A DNA stretch of 64,000 nucleotides from JADGHX01 sp035760965 (GTDB taxonomy: Bacteria > Pseudomonadota > Gammaproteobacteria > Steroidobacterales > Steroidobacteraceae): contig DASTRY010000027.1 in the NCBI GenBank assembly GCA_035760965.1, forward strand, positions 57,624 through 121,623, read 5' to 3'. The notes under the pieces were generated by a model that saw only the letters and a program-made list of their open reading frames with translations, had not been told where the DNA came from and did not search any database. Made by a program: the position numbers and the translations under genes. Of this stretch, positions 1-8,952 are shown one piece after another. Every line of letters begins with the position of its first letter. Positions within the stretch are counted from its first letter, which is position 1.

Positions 1-187
1 TGCCGTACTCGCGCATCGCCTGCTCGCGCCCGGGCTTCACTTTGCCGACGACCGAGAAGCCGTAGTTGGCCGGTGTCTTCGGAAAAGTCGGGCCATAGCG
101 ACCCGGCTCGCGCACGAAAAAGCCTTCCTTCGGAATGGCCAGCGCCGCGGGCTTCGACCAATCGCTCAGCTGGGATTCGTCCGACAT
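1..187 (-). CDS. N-terminal part of an unrecognised protein, cut by the window edge
   Basis: An open frame reads leftward from an ATG at 187 and runs off the window, giving 62 residues (MSDESQLSDW...). The visible end, GFSVVGKVKPGREQAMREYG, looks like the first strand and helix of a ferredoxin-like alpha/beta barrel of the kind seen in antibiotic-biosynthesis-monooxygenase folds, but that is only an impression. No signal peptide is visible. It is divergent from the DyP peroxidase gene, and the 113-bp space between them holds one copy of the 18-bp palindromic motif, 68 bp from this start. Shared control with the peroxidase is therefore likely. Function unknown. Confidence 0.6.
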   Translation of the reverse strand, partial: MSDESQLSDWSKPAALAIPKEGFFVREPGRYGPTFPKTPANYGFSVVGKVKPGREQAMREYG

Positions 188-246
188 GGCGTCTCTCCGA
201 TGCAGCTCGTTCGACAACAGACTGAAATCAAGGTCCCGCGAGCCAT

Positions 247-264
247 ATCGGACCAAAGTCCAAC
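247..264. promoter_or_regulatory. Palindromic motif copy between divergent genes (DyP promoter region)
   Basis: ATCGGACCAAAGTCCAAC matches the dyad ATTGGACCTAGGTCCAAT at 14 of 18 positions. Its centre is 45 bp before the DyP start and 68 bp before the divergent gene's start. It is the only strong copy found outside the 17.6-37 kb region. Confidence 0.55.
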
Positions 265-300
265 TGCCTCGCCCACGGGCGAACCGTAGCGTGCGCGAGC

Positions 301-1632
301 ATGCTCGAGCTCGATGACATTCAGCATTTCCTGATGACTCGTCCGCACGCACGCGCTGCGCGCTACGAGTTCATGAGGTTCGACAACGCGCAGGGCGGTC
401 GCGCGTGGCTCGGCGGCATTGTCGATAAAGTCGGTACGGCGAGCGCGGTGAAGCGCGCCAGCGAAACCGATACGCGCTGGATCACGGTGGCGTTCACGTG
501 GCACGGTCTGCGCGCGCTCGGTGTCGATGAGGCGTCTCTCGCCACTTTCCCCGATGAATTTCGCGAGGGCATGGCCGCTCGGGCCAAGATTCTCGGCGAC
601 ACCGGCCACAATGAGCCACGAAATTGGGTCGGCTCGCTCGCGAGCGACGATGTGCACGCCATCATCATTCTGTTCGCGCGCAGTGTGGCGCAACGCGAGC
701 AGTCTGCCCGCGAGTACGAGCGCTACCTCAGTGAGTGTCCGGGTACGGAGCGGCTCTCTGCGCTCGATCTCGAAGCGATCCCGCCGTACGAGTATTCGCA
801 CGACCACTTCGGCTATCGCGACCGGCTATCGCAATGTGCCATCGAAGGGACCGACGACGTCGCCACCCCGGGATCCGGCCCACCGCTCAAGGCGGGCGAG
901 TTCTTTCTCGGCTATCCCGATGAGTCCGGCGAGATTCCGGCACTGCCGTCTCCGCAGATCCTGTCTCGCAATGGGAGCTACGTCGCGTATCGACGCTTGC
1001 AGGAACACGTCGGCGCGTTTCGCGACTTCCTGCGGCAGCATGGAAAGACACGCGAAGAACAGGAGCTGATCGCAGCGAAAATGATGGGCCGTTGGCGCAG
1101 CGGCGCGCCGCTCGTCCTGGCGCCGGAGAAAGACGACCCTGCGCTAGGCGCGGATCCACTGCGCAACAACGACTTCAACTACAAGACGATGGATCCGCAC
1201 GGCTATGCCGTGCCGCTCGGCGCGCACATTCGCCGTATGAACCCGCGCGATACGGCGACGAACATGAGCCGGCACAAGATGATCCGCCGTGGCGGCACGT
1301 ACGGACCGCACCTCCCCGAAGGCGTCCCCGATGACGGCGTGGAGCGCGGCATCGCGGCCTTCGTGGGCTGCGCGAGCCTCGTGCGGCAGTTCGAGTTCGC
1401 CCAGAACGTGTGGGTGAACGATCCGAGCTTTCACGAGCTCGAGAACGAGCGCGACCCGATCATGGGCACGCAGGACGGCTCGTTCGACCTGACGATCCCG
1501 CGACGCCCGGTACGCAGAAAACTGAAGGGACTGCCGGCGTTCACGACCGTACGCGGCGGCGCGTACTTCTTTCTGCCGGGAATGCGTGCTCTGCGATTCC
1601 TCGCGTCCGCGCGTGGAGGCACCCATGGCTGA
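301..1632 (+). CDS. DyP-type haem peroxidase
   Basis: A 443-residue protein of the dye-decolourising peroxidase superfamily, which oxidises substrates with H2O2 on a haem b. The family hallmarks are visible: FGYRDRLSQ at about 170-178 corresponds to the FGFRDGISQ block that holds the distal Asp (D174), and GAHIRRMNPRD (307-317) carries the proximal haem ligand His309 followed by the conserved arginine region. The GxxDG signature reads GYRDR, so its last Gly is Arg, which is unusual. No Tat or Sec signal is seen, so it is probably cytoplasmic. The next gene starts within its last codons (ATG at 1625), indicating an operon of three overlapping genes. A palindromic motif copy lies 45 bp upstream. 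Confidence 0.88.
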   Translation: MLELDDIQHFLMTRPHARAARYEFMRFDNAQGGRAWLGGIVDKVGTASAVKRASETDTRWITVAFTWHGLRALGVDEASLATFPDEFREGMAARAKILGDTGHNEPRNWVGSLASDDVHAIIILFARSVAQREQSAREYERYLSECPGTERLSALDLEAIPPYEYSHDHFGYRDRLSQCAIEGTDDVATPGSGPPLKAGEFFLGYPDESGEIPALPSPQILSRNGSYVAYRRLQEHVGAFRDFLRQHGKTREEQELIAAKMMGRWRSGAPLVLAPEKDDPALGADPLRNNDFNYKTMDPHGYAVPLGAHIRRMNPRDTATNMSRHKMIRRGGTYGPHLPEGVPDDGVERGIAAFVGCASLVRQFEFAQNVWVNDPSFHELENERDPIMGTQDGSFDLTIPRRPVRRKLKGLPAFTTVRGGAYFFLPGMRALRFLASARGGTHG

Positions 1633-2674
1633 AGCGAAGATCTACGCACCGACAAGCGATGCGAGCAGTCCCGCGCGCACTTACAACCAGGCGCACGTTG
1701 CACGCAGAGCCACCCGCGGCCGACGGCGACTGAGCATCTATGTGAGTTGGAGCTTCCCCGGCGAAGCTAATCGCGATCCCGCGCAGCTCGACAACCGCTT
1801 CTCCACGATGACGGAAGTACGGCGTGTCGAGTGGCCTTCATGGGAAGCGCCGCAGTGGTCCGGTGTCACGCGGTTCCAGCAGGGCATCGCGGGCGCACTC
1901 GAGTTGTTCTTCCGAGCGTGGGTTCCCTTTCAGCGACTCGTCGAAGAAACCACGGGGCATTCCGTGCCGGTATTTCAGCGCATAGATCAGGCCGGCTATC
2001 CCCTGCCGCTCGACGAGCGCGTGCTCGGCGATGCCGATACCGTGCTGGTGTTCGGCCTCGATCACAACGTGACAGAGCAGGAGGCCTCGGCAGAGGAGAT
2101 CGAAGCCGTGCGCACCTGGCTCACGCGCGAAGGAACCTGCCTCCTGATCGGGCCCCATCACGATGTCGGCGCCTCGGAGCAGCAAAGCGAGCGCGCGATG
2201 GAGTACGCGCATCACGGGGATGCGCTCGTGCCGCGTCAACAGCGGTTCGGCCGGTACACGCGGTCGTTGCTGAACGCCCTGGGCGTGCCCGTCGAGAATC
2301 GCTACGGCTTGCGGCCCGCGGTCGCCCCCGGAACGACGACGCTCGCACCGCTCAGCATCGACCGCGATCTCGACACCGCAGGCTGGCTCGAGGGGGTCAC
2401 GAGCTTCAGCTTTCACAAGCACCTGCCTCACTATGCGGTCACGACGGACGATGCGAAAGCCGTGCGCGTGCTCGCGCGGCAGCCGATCGATCTGTCGAAC
2501 CCCCATCCGTTCACCGCGGCGGGCAATCGCGAGCTCAATGCGCTCGTCTGGCTGCCACCCGCCGGCGAACGTGCAGGCGACATCCTGGTCGCCGATTCGA
2601 CAATCTTCAGCACGCTCTTCGGCGCCGACGAGAGCCTGACGCGATTCTGGAAGAACATCGCGACGGCAAAGTGA
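1625..2674 (+). CDS. Conserved hypothetical protein, GATase-like fold suspected
   Basis: A 349-residue protein. I chose the ATG at 1625, which overlaps the DyP stop by 8 bp, over an ATG 39 bp earlier inside DyP. The segment ADTVLVFGLDHNVTEQEASA followed by an EEIEAVRTWL helix and a TCLLIGPHH strand resembles the core of class-I glutamine-amidotransferase-like domains such as DUF4350, where a helix reading 's-eEieal-~wl' precedes a 'G-~lli' strand. I cannot see a catalytic Cys-His-Glu triad. No signal peptide or membrane segment. Its tight placement between a peroxidase and a flavoprotein, with overlaps on both sides, implies a shared task. Function unknown. Confidence 0.75.
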   Translation: MAEAKIYAPTSDASSPARTYNQAHVARRATRGRRRLSIYVSWSFPGEANRDPAQLDNRFSTMTEVRRVEWPSWEAPQWSGVTRFQQGIAGALELFFRAWVPFQRLVEETTGHSVPVFQRIDQAGYPLPLDERVLGDADTVLVFGLDHNVTEQEASAEEIEAVRTWLTREGTCLLIGPHHDVGASEQQSERAMEYAHHGDALVPRQQRFGRYTRSLLNALGVPVENRYGLRPAVAPGTTTLAPLSIDRDLDTAGWLEGVTSFSFHKHLPHYAVTTDDAKAVRVLARQPIDLSNPHPFTAAGNRELNALVWLPPAGERAGDILVADSTIFSTLFGADESLTRFWKNIATAK

Positions 2675-4089
2675 ACAGCACGACGCGACCCAACGACGTC
2701 ATCGTCATCGGCGCGGGGCCGGCGGGAGTCACTGCAGCGCTGCGCGCAGCCGAGCTCGGCGCGCGCACCGCTCTCGTCACGCGCGACGAATTCGGCGGCA
2801 TGGCGGCGAACGACGGGCCGGTGCCCGTGCGAACACTCGCGCAAGCGGCTCGCTTGATCCGGGCCGTGCATCGCCTGGATCGGTTCGGCATCACGTGCAG
2901 TGCACCGCTACTCGACTACTCGCGCCTGCTCGAACGCGTGCAGGAGGTGGTCGCGACCGTGCGCAGCAATTCGGCTTTGCGGCAGCGTGCGACGGACCTC
3001 GGCATCGCGCTCCACGAACGAGCCGGAACCGTGCATCTCTGCGATGCGCATACGATCGCGGCCGAGAACGGCTTGGTCATGCGCGCCGACCGGATCATCT
3101 TGTGCTCCGGCGGAACGAGCCGACGCCTTCCCGTACCTGGAGCCGCCCTCACTGCGACTCACAGCGACGCGTGGGGACTCACGCGAGTTCCGCGTTCCAT
3201 GCTCGTGATCGGCGGTGGCATGACCGGCGTGCAGGTCGCGTCGATCTTTCAGGCGTTCGGCTCGCGCGTCGCGCTGTTTCAGGCCGCTGCGCGCATCCTG
3301 CCCAATGAGGACGAGGACGTTTCCGCGGCGGTTGCCGCCGCGTTCCGCGAATCGGGGATGGTGGTCCGCGAGCGCTTCGGTGCCATCGACTTCTTCGAGC
3401 GCACGGACGACGGCATTCGCATGCATTTTTCCCGAGAAGGAGAGTGCGAGAGCGTCGACGCCGAGCTCGCTGTCGTCGCAGTCGGCTGGGCGGCCGATAC
3501 GAAGGGCCTCGATCTGCGAGCGGCCGGGGTCACGACGGACGCTCGCGGCTACGTCGCGGTCGATTCTCAGCTCCGCACTTCCGCGCAGAGCATCTACGCT
3601 GCGGGTGACATCACGGGTCGCTGGATGCTCGTCCCGCAAGCTGTGCAAGACGGCTGGATCGCGGCGACGAATGCCGTACGGGGCCCGTTCTCGATCCGCG
3701 CGAACAGCGTCTGTCCGACGGGCGGCTACACGGAGCCGGAGTACGCGAGCGTCGGTCTGACGGAGGCGCAGGCGCGCGCGCAGGAAGACATCGTCGTGGC
3801 GCGCGTACGCTTCGACGAAACGACTCGCACGATCATCGACGATCGCACCTCGGGCTTTTGCAAGCTGCTGGTCGCGCGCCGCACGGGCTCCATCCTCGGC
3901 TGCCAAGTCGTCGGCGAGCGTGCGGTCGAGATCGTCCAGATCGTGGCGATCGCCATGGCGGGCGAGCTGCATGTCGACGCGCTCGTGCGTGTGCCGCTGT
4001 CATTCCCGACGTACACCGGCATTCTCATGCGCGCCGCATATCGCGCGCTGGAAGCGCTCGGCATCGAGCGGGGAGCGATCGCGACTTGA
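2671..4089 (+). CDS. Dihydrolipoamide-dehydrogenase-like flavoprotein lacking the redox disulphide
   Basis: A 472-residue member of the class I pyridine-nucleotide disulphide oxidoreductase family. It starts at GTG 2671, overlapping the previous stop by 4 bp (GTGA). Visible are the FAD Rossmann motif VIVIGAGPAGVTAA (10-23), the NAD(P)H motif MLVIGGGMTGVQVAS, the second FAD motif SIYAAGDITG and the dimerisation domain (ASVGLTEAQA). The CxxxxC active site is missing: the GGTCxNxGCIPSK position reads GGMAANDGPVPVR, with Ala45 and Pro50 in place of the cysteines. The C-terminal His-Glu pair (HxHPTLSE) reads LSFPTYTG. It probably binds FAD and NAD(P)H but cannot do dithiol chemistry. It may pass electrons to, or make H2O2 for, the peroxidase; that is inference. 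Confidence 0.85.
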   Translation: MNSTTRPNDVIVIGAGPAGVTAALRAAELGARTALVTRDEFGGMAANDGPVPVRTLAQAARLIRAVHRLDRFGITCSAPLLDYSRLLERVQEVVATVRSNSALRQRATDLGIALHERAGTVHLCDAHTIAAENGLVMRADRIILCSGGTSRRLPVPGAALTATHSDAWGLTRVPRSMLVIGGGMTGVQVASIFQAFGSRVALFQAAARILPNEDEDVSAAVAAAFRESGMVVRERFGAIDFFERTDDGIRMHFSREGECESVDAELAVVAVGWAADTKGLDLRAAGVTTDARGYVAVDSQLRTSAQSIYAAGDITGRWMLVPQAVQDGWIAATNAVRGPFSIRANSVCPTGGYTEPEYASVGLTEAQARAQEDIVVARVRFDETTRTIIDDRTSGFCKLLVARRTGSILGCQVVGERAVEIVQIVAIAMAGELHVDALVRVPLSFPTYTGILMRAAYRALEALGIERGAIAT

Positions 4090-4220
4090 AAGGGCGCGCG
4101 AGCCAAGGCACGGAACGTGCTCCTGTATTCCCGCGTGGCTCATGAGTGGCAGTCAAGCCACCGGCGCAGCCGCGAAATTCGAACTCGAAGAAGGTCGGGC
4201 GAAGACGCCCGGGGCGGAAC

Positions 4221-6323
4221 ATGAACAAGAAGACCCTAGTCGGATTTGCGTGCGCGTTACTGTTGGCGGCTTGCGGTGGGTCGGGCGGAGACGGCTCCCC
4301 GGCGACTCCGCCGGCAAGCTCGACACCTGATCCGCCGACCGGTCCGACGCCTACGCCAACACCGAGCCCGACGCCGACCCCGACTCCGACGCCAACTCCG
4401 GGCCCCACGCCGACTCCGAGCCCGACGCCGACTCCTTCTCCGAGTCCGAGCCCTACTCCGAGCCCGACTCCCACGCCGAGTCCGACGCCAACGCCGAGCC
4501 CAACGCCGACGCCGACGCCGACGCCAACTCCAATATCGACACAGCCCGTCGCGCAGTCCGCAATGGCCGGAAGTGCGGCCACGTTCAAAGTCGTCGCGAA
4601 CGGCCCGTCCCTGTCGTACCAGTGGCTGCGTAACGGCACACCGATTACCGGTGCAACCGCCGCGTCTTACACCATCCCCGCCGTCACCACCGGCGACAAC
4701 GGTGCGATGTTCTCGGTCATCGTGACCAGCTCGACAGTAAGCGTGACGAGCAACCCGGCAAAACTGACCGTCATGCCCGTCGTGCCGGCGAACGGCATCG
4801 ATGTCGTGACCTACAAGTACGACACGTCTCGTACCGGCCAGAACATCAATGAATCGATCCTCACGCCCGCGAACGTGAAGTCATCCACCTTCGGCCTGCT
4901 GCAGTTCATTCCGACCGACGGCAAGGTGGATGCCCAGCCGCTGTATCTTTCGCAGCTCAACATCGGCGGCGCTCCCCACAACGTGCTGTTCATCGCGACG
5001 GAGCATGGCACCGTCTCTGCAATCGACACGGCCACGTTCAACGTGCTCTGGAAAGTGTCACTGATTCCGGCGGGACAATCGCCGAGTGACGATCGCAATT
5101 GCGATCTGATCACACCCGAAATCGGCATCACCTCGACCCCGGTGATCGATCGCAACGCGGGTGCTCACGGCGTGATGTATGTCGTGTCGATGTCGAAGGA
5201 CGCCAGCAACTACCATCAAGTCCTGCACGCGCTCGACGTCACGACGGGCGCCCACGTGCTGCCGCCTCGCGAGATCGAGGCGACGTTCACCGACGTGAAC
5301 GGCAAGGTGACCCGCTTCGATCCCGGCCAGTACGAAGACCGCGCTGCGCTGCTACTGTCGAATGGCACGATCTACGCGACGTGGGCGTCCCATTGCGATA
5401 CACCTCCGTACGGAGGCTGGATCATCACGTACGACCAAGCGACGCTCGCGCAGAACGGGGTGCTGAATGTGGGACCGAGCAGCGCCATCGGCAACGGCGA
5501 TACGAGTAGCACCGTCGGTCCCGGCATCTGGATGAGCGGCGGGGGACCCGCCGTCGATGCCGCCGGGAACGTCTACCTCGTGACGGGCAATGGCCCGTTC
5601 GACACGACCCTGAACGCGGCAGGGCATCCCATCAACGGCAACTACTCGCAGTCCATCCTGAAGCTGCAGCTCGATGAGAGCGGGCTGCATGTGGCGGACT
5701 ATTTCGCGTTGTCCAACGCCGTGGCCACAGCGGAGCAGGATCTCGATCTCGGGGCCGGCGGCGGTCTCTTGCTCCCGCAGATGACCGACAGCAATAACAA
5801 GCCCGTCAACCTGTACGTCGGCGGCGGCAAAGATGGAAACATCTACATCGTCGACCAGACGCGGCTCGGCGGATTCGATCCGACGAGGAACCGCATCTAT
5901 CAGCAGGTGAACGGAGCGGTGAAGCCGTCACTGAAGGGCACGCCGGCCTACTTCAACAACCGCGTGTATTTCGGTCCGGGCGATGTGGGTCTGGTCTCGT
6001 ATACGTTCAGTCAGGGGCGCATGTCGGCGACGCCGAGCTCGACGTCGACGGGGACATTCCGTCGTCCGGGCACGTCGCCGTCCGTCTCGGCATCGGGGAA
6101 CGCCAACGGCATCGTCTGGGCGCTCGAGCGCAATCTGTCCGGCGCGATCCTGCACGCATACGACGCGACGAACTTGGCCAACGAGCTGTACAACAGCACA
6201 CAAGCACCGGGTAACCGTGACGCCTTTGGATTGCCCAACAAGTTCATCGCGCCCGTGGTGACGGGCGGCAAGGTGTACGCAGCGTCGAACACCGGAGTCG
6301 CAGTCTTCGGGCTGCTGAACTGA
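4221..6323 (+). CDS. Lipoprotein with Pro/Thr linker, Ig-like domain and PQQ-like beta-propeller
   Basis: A 700-residue exported protein starting MNKKTLVGFACALLLAACGG, a lipoprotein signal with a clear lipobox (LLAAC). A low-complexity linker of PTPTPSP repeats fills roughly residues 40-105. An Ig-like domain follows (YQWLRNGTPITGATAASYTI...), then a large beta-propeller of the PQQ-repeat type, with segments such as VLFIATEHGTVSAIDTATF and LYVGGGKDGNIYIVD. The layout suggests a surface or periplasmic protein held away from the membrane on the linker. I see no PQQ-binding catalytic residues, so an enzymatic role is unproven. It lies 98 bp upstream of the dehydrogenase genes on the same strand but may have its own transcription unit. 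Confidence 0.8.
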   Translation: MNKKTLVGFACALLLAACGGSGGDGSPATPPASSTPDPPTGPTPTPTPSPTPTPTPTPTPGPTPTPSPTPTPSPSPSPTPSPTPTPSPTPTPSPTPTPTPTPTPISTQPVAQSAMAGSAATFKVVANGPSLSYQWLRNGTPITGATAASYTIPAVTTGDNGAMFSVIVTSSTVSVTSNPAKLTVMPVVPANGIDVVTYKYDTSRTGQNINESILTPANVKSSTFGLLQFIPTDGKVDAQPLYLSQLNIGGAPHNVLFIATEHGTVSAIDTATFNVLWKVSLIPAGQSPSDDRNCDLITPEIGITSTPVIDRNAGAHGVMYVVSMSKDASNYHQVLHALDVTTGAHVLPPREIEATFTDVNGKVTRFDPGQYEDRAALLLSNGTIYATWASHCDTPPYGGWIITYDQATLAQNGVLNVGPSSAIGNGDTSSTVGPGIWMSGGGPAVDAAGNVYLVTGNGPFDTTLNAAGHPINGNYSQSILKLQLDESGLHVADYFALSNAVATAEQDLDLGAGGGLLLPQMTDSNNKPVNLYVGGGKDGNIYIVDQTRLGGFDPTRNRIYQQVNGAVKPSLKGTPAYFNNRVYFGPGDVGLVSYTFSQGRMSATPSSTSTGTFRRPGTSPSVSASGNANGIVWALERNLSGAILHAYDATNLANELYNSTQAPGNRDAFGLPNKFIAPVVTGGKVYAASNTGVAVFGLLN
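4344..4532 (+). repeat. Low-complexity coding repeat for the PTPTPSP linker
   Basis: About 190 bp of near-repeats of the hexamer ccgacn/ccgagn, all inside the lipoprotein gene and encoding alternating Pro-Thr and Pro-Ser. Such tracts change length easily by slippage. The reverse strand gives a spurious Gly-Val open frame. Confidence 0.85.
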
Positions 6324-6421
6324 CGCGGCCTGTCCGCGCGTATCAGCGCGCGTCGAGCGGCCCGGCGAGCCCGGAACTCGCTGGTGCCCGGCGCATTTAT
6401 GGGGCTGACCCGAGCGCTTTC

Positions 6422-7168
6422 ATGTCACCCCTGCGTCGTCGCGATCTGCTCAAGGGCACGGCTCTCGTTCTAGCCGGCGGCACCGCTGTTCGTGCCAGCA
6501 TCATCGCGGGCCGCCTTCCGTGGCAGCCCGGCACGGCATCCGCGCCGCAGCCGCACGCCGGCAACGCGCCGGGCGGCTGGAATTTCTTCACCGCAGCCGA
6601 AGGGGCGGCGATCGAAGCGATCGCGGACCGCTTGATACCGCCCGACGCGAACACGCCTGGCGGCAAAGACGCCGGCTGCGCCGCGTTCATCGACCGCCAG
6701 CTCGCCGGCCCGTACGGGCAACGCGAAGGCCTCTACACGGTGCCGCCGTTCGAGAAAGGCGCGAAACAGCAAGGCCCGCAATCTGCGCTCAATCCGGCAG
6801 AGCTCTATCGCAAAGGTCTGGGCGCGCTCGACGACTACGTGCATGCCGCGCGCGACGGCCACAGCTTCGCAACGCTCGACGCCGCTCAGCAGGACGAGAT
6901 TCTGCAAGGGCTCGAAGCGGGCAAGATCGCGCTCGGCGCCGGCGTTGACGCGCAGACCTTCTTCGAGCAGCTGCTGCAGGACGTGCAGCAGGGTTTCTTC
7001 GCGGACCCGATCTACGGCGGCAACCGCGACATGTGCGCATGGAAGATGATCGGATTCCCCGGCGCGCGCTACGACTATCGCGATTGGGTCGGCCGGCACA
7101 ACGAACCGTATCCGCTGCCGCCCGTCAGCATCGCCGGGCGCGCCGAGTGGACGCCGAAATCCGGCTGA
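6422..7168 (+). CDS. Gluconate 2-dehydrogenase subunit 3 family protein (dehydrogenase small subunit)
   Basis: A 248-residue small subunit of a membrane FAD-dependent dehydrogenase. The N-terminus, MSPLRRRDLLKGTALVLAGG, is a twin-arginine-like signal (RRRDLLKG), as is usual for this family, whose small subunit carries the folded complex through Tat. The family pattern 'AAEGAAIEAIADRLIPPD ... PGGKDAGCAAFIDRQLAG' is clear from about residue 60 to 100. It is followed after 5 bp by the GMC flavoprotein and then the cytochrome c, the standard order for gluconate, sorbitol or fructose dehydrogenase complexes. The substrate cannot be told from sequence. Confidence 0.87.
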   Translation: MSPLRRRDLLKGTALVLAGGTAVRASIIAGRLPWQPGTASAPQPHAGNAPGGWNFFTAAEGAAIEAIADRLIPPDANTPGGKDAGCAAFIDRQLAGPYGQREGLYTVPPFEKGAKQQGPQSALNPAELYRKGLGALDDYVHAARDGHSFATLDAAQQDEILQGLEAGKIALGAGVDAQTFFEQLLQDVQQGFFADPIYGGNRDMCAWKMIGFPGARYDYRDWVGRHNEPYPLPPVSIAGRAEWTPKSG

Positions 7169-7173
7169 CGACG

Positions 7174-8952
7174 ATGGCGCGACGACTCCCTGCAAAAGAT
7201 GTCGTGATCGTCGGTCTCGGCTGGACCGGCTCGATCCTTGCGAACGAGCTCACGGACGCAGGGCTCGAGGTGCTCGCCATCGAGCGCGGCCCATGGCGCA
7301 ACACCGCCACCGACTATCCCCCCAATGCCGCGCAGGATGAGCTGCGCTACCGCATCCGTCACGAGTTGTTTCTCAGGCCGGAGCAGACGACATTCACCTT
7401 CCGCAACAAGATGGACGAGACGGCCCTGCCGATTCGCACGTGGGGCGCATTCATGCCGCCGAACGGTGTTGGCGGCGGCGGCGTGCACTGGAATGCAGAG
7501 ACGTGGCGCTTCCTGCCATCGGATTTCGTTCTCCGCACACATCTCACGCAGCGCTACGGCGCGCGCTTCCTGCCTCAGGACATGACCATTCAGGACTGGG
7601 GCGTGACGTACGACGAGCTCGAGCCACACTACGACGCGTTCGAATATCTGTGCGGCACGTGCGGAACGGCTGGAAATCTGAAAGGACAGATCCAGGACGG
7701 CGGCAATCCGTTCGAGGGTTCGAGGTCGCGGCCCTATCCGAACCCGGCACAGCCGCAGCCGTTCAGTCACACGCTGTTTGCCAAGGCCGCGCGCGAGCTC
7801 GGCTACAAGCCCTTCCCGCAACCCTCGGGGAACATGTCTCGCGCCTACGTCAACCCGCTCGGCGTGCGGCTCGGCCCGTGCACGTACTGCGGCTTCTGCG
7901 AGTGGTTCGGCTGCGGCAACTACTCGAAGGCGAGCCCGCAGACGACGATCCTGCCGGTGCTGGTGCGCAAGCCGAACTTCGTCGCGCGCGACAACTGCGA
8001 AGTCACACGCATCAACATGGATGCATCGGGCCGCCGCGCAAAGGGTGTCACGTTCGTGGACACGAGCGGTCAGGAATGGGAGCAGCCCGCGCAGCTCGTC
8101 ATTCTCGCCGCGTACACCATCTTCAACGTGCAGCTGCTGATGCTTTCGGGGATCGGCAAGCGCTACGACCCTGCGAAGAACGAAGGCGTCATCGGTCGCA
8201 ACTTCACGCACCAGACGATCTCGGACGTCGTCAGCTTCTTCGACAAGTCGAAGTTCGTGTTCAACCCGTTTATCGCCTCGGGCGCGATCGGCATGTGCAT
8301 CGACGAATTCAACGGCGACAACTTCGATCACGGACCGCACGGCTTCGTCGGCGGCGGCTACATGGGACAGGTGCAGACGAACGGACGGCCCATCGAGACC
8401 ACGCCGGTTCCGCCCGGCACGCCGCGCTGGGGCGCGAAATGGAAGCAGGCAGTCCGCGACAACTATCAGTGCGCGCTCAAGCCGGGCACGGGCGTTCACG
8501 GCAGCATGTACAGCTATCGCGACGTGTATCTCGATCTCGATCCGACGTATCGCGATCGCTTCGACCGGCCGCTCGTGCGGATCACGATGGACTTCCACGA
8601 CAACGAGCTGAAGCAGAACGCCTTTCTCACCGACAAGTTCGCGGAGATCTTCACCGCGATGGGCGCGAAGCAGGTCGTCAAGGAATATCGCAAAGGGCCC
8701 TACGACATCACGAAGTACCAGACCACGCATCTCTGCGGCGGCGCGGTGATGGGAACGGACCCGAAGACGAGCGCGCTGAACCGCTATCTGCAGAGCTGGG
8801 ACGTGCCGAACCTCTTCGTGATGGGCGCATCGGCATTCCCTCAGAATGCCGGATACAACCCGACGGGAACGGTGGCGGCGCTTGCCTACTGGTCGGCGAA
8901 AGCGATTCGCGAGCAGTACCTGAAGAATCCGGGGCCACTCGTGCATGCGTGA
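7174..8952 (+). CDS. GMC-family FAD dehydrogenase, large catalytic subunit
   Basis: A 592-residue glucose-methanol-choline oxidoreductase of the gluconate 2-dehydrogenase large-subunit type. The start ATG at 7174 gives the FAD motif VVIVGLGWTGS (10-20). The C-terminal catalytic region is present (THLCGGAVMGTD, then ASAFPQNAGYNPTGTV), with the expected His and Asn. Two cysteine groups stand out: CGTCGT near residue 165 and CTYCGFCEWFGC near 240. A comparable cysteine cluster binds a 3Fe-4S centre in bacterial FAD-glucose and fructose dehydrogenases, so an Fe-S relay to the cytochrome is plausible. It works in the periplasm with the adjacent subunits. The stop overlaps the next start by 8 bp. 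Confidence 0.9.
   Translation: MARRLPAKDVVIVGLGWTGSILANELTDAGLEVLAIERGPWRNTATDYPPNAAQDELRYRIRHELFLRPEQTTFTFRNKMDETALPIRTWGAFMPPNGVGGGGVHWNAETWRFLPSDFVLRTHLTQRYGARFLPQDMTIQDWGVTYDELEPHYDAFEYLCGTCGTAGNLKGQIQDGGNPFEGSRSRPYPNPAQPQPFSHTLFAKAARELGYKPFPQPSGNMSRAYVNPLGVRLGPCTYCGFCEWFGCGNYSKASPQTTILPVLVRKPNFVARDNCEVTRINMDASGRRAKGVTFVDTSGQEWEQPAQLVILAAYTIFNVQLLMLSGIGKRYDPAKNEGVIGRNFTHQTISDVVSFFDKSKFVFNPFIASGAIGMCIDEFNGDNFDHGPHGFVGGGYMGQVQTNGRPIETTPVPPGTPRWGAKWKQAVRDNYQCALKPGTGVHGSMYSYRDVYLDLDPTYRDRFDRPLVRITMDFHDNELKQNAFLTDKFAEIFTAMGAKQVVKEYRKGPYDITKYQTTHLCGGAVMGTDPKTSALNRYLQSWDVPNLFVMGASAFPQNAGYNPTGTVAALAYWSAKAIREQYLKNPGPLVHA

Noticed and set aside
2908..3972. Reverse-strand frame opposite the flavoprotein gene
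   Set aside because: Shadow; the forward frame has clear FAD and NAD motifs.
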